Shown here: in pieces, positions 5,214 through 5,475 of the stretch
Layout of the letters: each line of letters opens with the position of its first letter
Position numbering within the stretch: the first letter of the stretch is position 1
NCBI GenBank assembly: GCA_017354595.1
Contig: JAFMQQ010000246.1
Coordinates: 1-5,475, forward strand
Source of the DNA: Micromonosporaceae bacterium
GTDB taxonomy: Bacteria; Actinomycetota; Actinomycetes; Mycobacteriales; Micromonosporaceae
Direction: 5' to 3'
DNA length: 5,475 nt
Notes under the pieces: generated by a model
The model's input: only the letters and a program-made list of their open reading frames with translations
Database searches by the model: none
What the model was told of the DNA's origin: nothing
Program-made: the position numbers and the translations under genes

Positions 5214-5475
5214 GTGCCTCCGGTTCAGTTTGATCCCGCCACATCGACCTGGCTGCTCTGCACCCCCAACACCGGTTACGCGGTGCGTTGGGCCGACGGC
5301 CTGCTGCGCCACGCGTACTGGGGCCCGGCGCTGACCCTGGCACAGGCGGCCGCCGTACCGCTGGCCGGGCCGCTGACCATGTCCAGCTTCGAGGGGCGGG
5401 CGTACGACATCGAGGAGCTGCCGGTCGACGGCGGCGCCCGGTTCGGCGTGCCGTCGCTGCAGGTGCGGTTCCCGG
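5214..5475 (+). CDS. GH36-type alpha-galactosidase (N-terminal 87 residues, runs off the window)
   Basis: The visible part matches the N-terminal beta-sandwich that precedes the catalytic barrel in glycoside hydrolase family 36. Marks are TSTWLLCTPNTGYAVRW (10-26), a substrate-mimic-like start common in these enzymes, then LLRHAYWGPAL (30-40), and RAYDIEELPVDGGARFGVPS followed by LQVRF (62-86). Such enzymes hydrolyse terminal alpha-1,6-galactose from melibiose, raffinose or galactomannan. There is no signal peptide, so it is probably cytoplasmic. The catalytic aspartates would lie beyond position 5475, so activity cannot be confirmed. The GTG start is supported by the TAGAAT -10 just upstream and by the motif spacing. 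It is divergent from the unknown membrane protein gene with 111 nt between starts; no link in function is visible. Confidence 0.78.
   Translation, partial: MPPVQFDPATSTWLLCTPNTGYAVRWADGLLRHAYWGPALTLAQAAAVPLAGPLTMSSFEGRAYDIEELPVDGGARFGVPSLQVRFP

Overview
The window is very GC-rich, with G/C-heavy third codon positions, GTG starts, tight packing and overlapping genes. This points to a high-GC actinomycete. The dense use of GTAC words and the gene content would suit Micromonosporaceae, but that is an impression and not a placement. Six protein genes are supported, two of them cut by the window edges; all gaps between genes are about 110 bases or less.

Region 1 (1-2615) is a nitrate-assimilation and siroheme block. 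On the minus strand lies the N-terminal part of an assimilatory nitrate reductase (NasA type). Divergent from it is an NnaR-type regulator, a HemD-like (uroporphyrinogen-III synthase fold) domain fused to an OmpR/PhoB-type winged helix. It overlaps by 4 nt a SirB/CbiX sirohydrochlorin ferrochelatase. The three fit together: nitrate reductase makes nitrite, SirB supplies siroheme for a nitrite reductase that is outside the window, and NnaR homologues regulate nitrate/nitrite assimilation with GlnR. The shared 104-bp divergent region holds a weak GlnR-like AC-n9-AC site.

Region 2 (2602-4305) holds a minus-strand major facilitator superfamily (MFS) exporter and a divergent 104-aa XRE-type helix-turn-helix (HTH) protein. 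Between them is the most striking non-coding signal of the window: two tandem dyads, TTTAG-N6-CTAAA and TTTAG-N6-CTAAC, 2 nt apart. They resemble DtxR/IdeR/DmdR iron boxes and lie directly on a good promoter for the HTH gene. The locus may be iron-regulated, or the dyads may be the operators of the HTH protein itself.

Region 3 (4233-5475) holds a minus-strand gene for an unrecognised membrane-anchored protein, whose 3' end overlaps the HTH gene by 73 nt tail to tail. Divergent from it is the start of a GH36-type alpha-galactosidase that runs off the window and appears to be read from a leaderless transcript.

No RNA gene, CRISPR array, insertion sequence or clear intrinsic terminator was seen. 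No wholly new multi-gene system is evident. The best leads are the tandem dyad operator, the regulator/siroheme-enzyme coupling with its internal hexapeptide repeat, and the unknown membrane protein.
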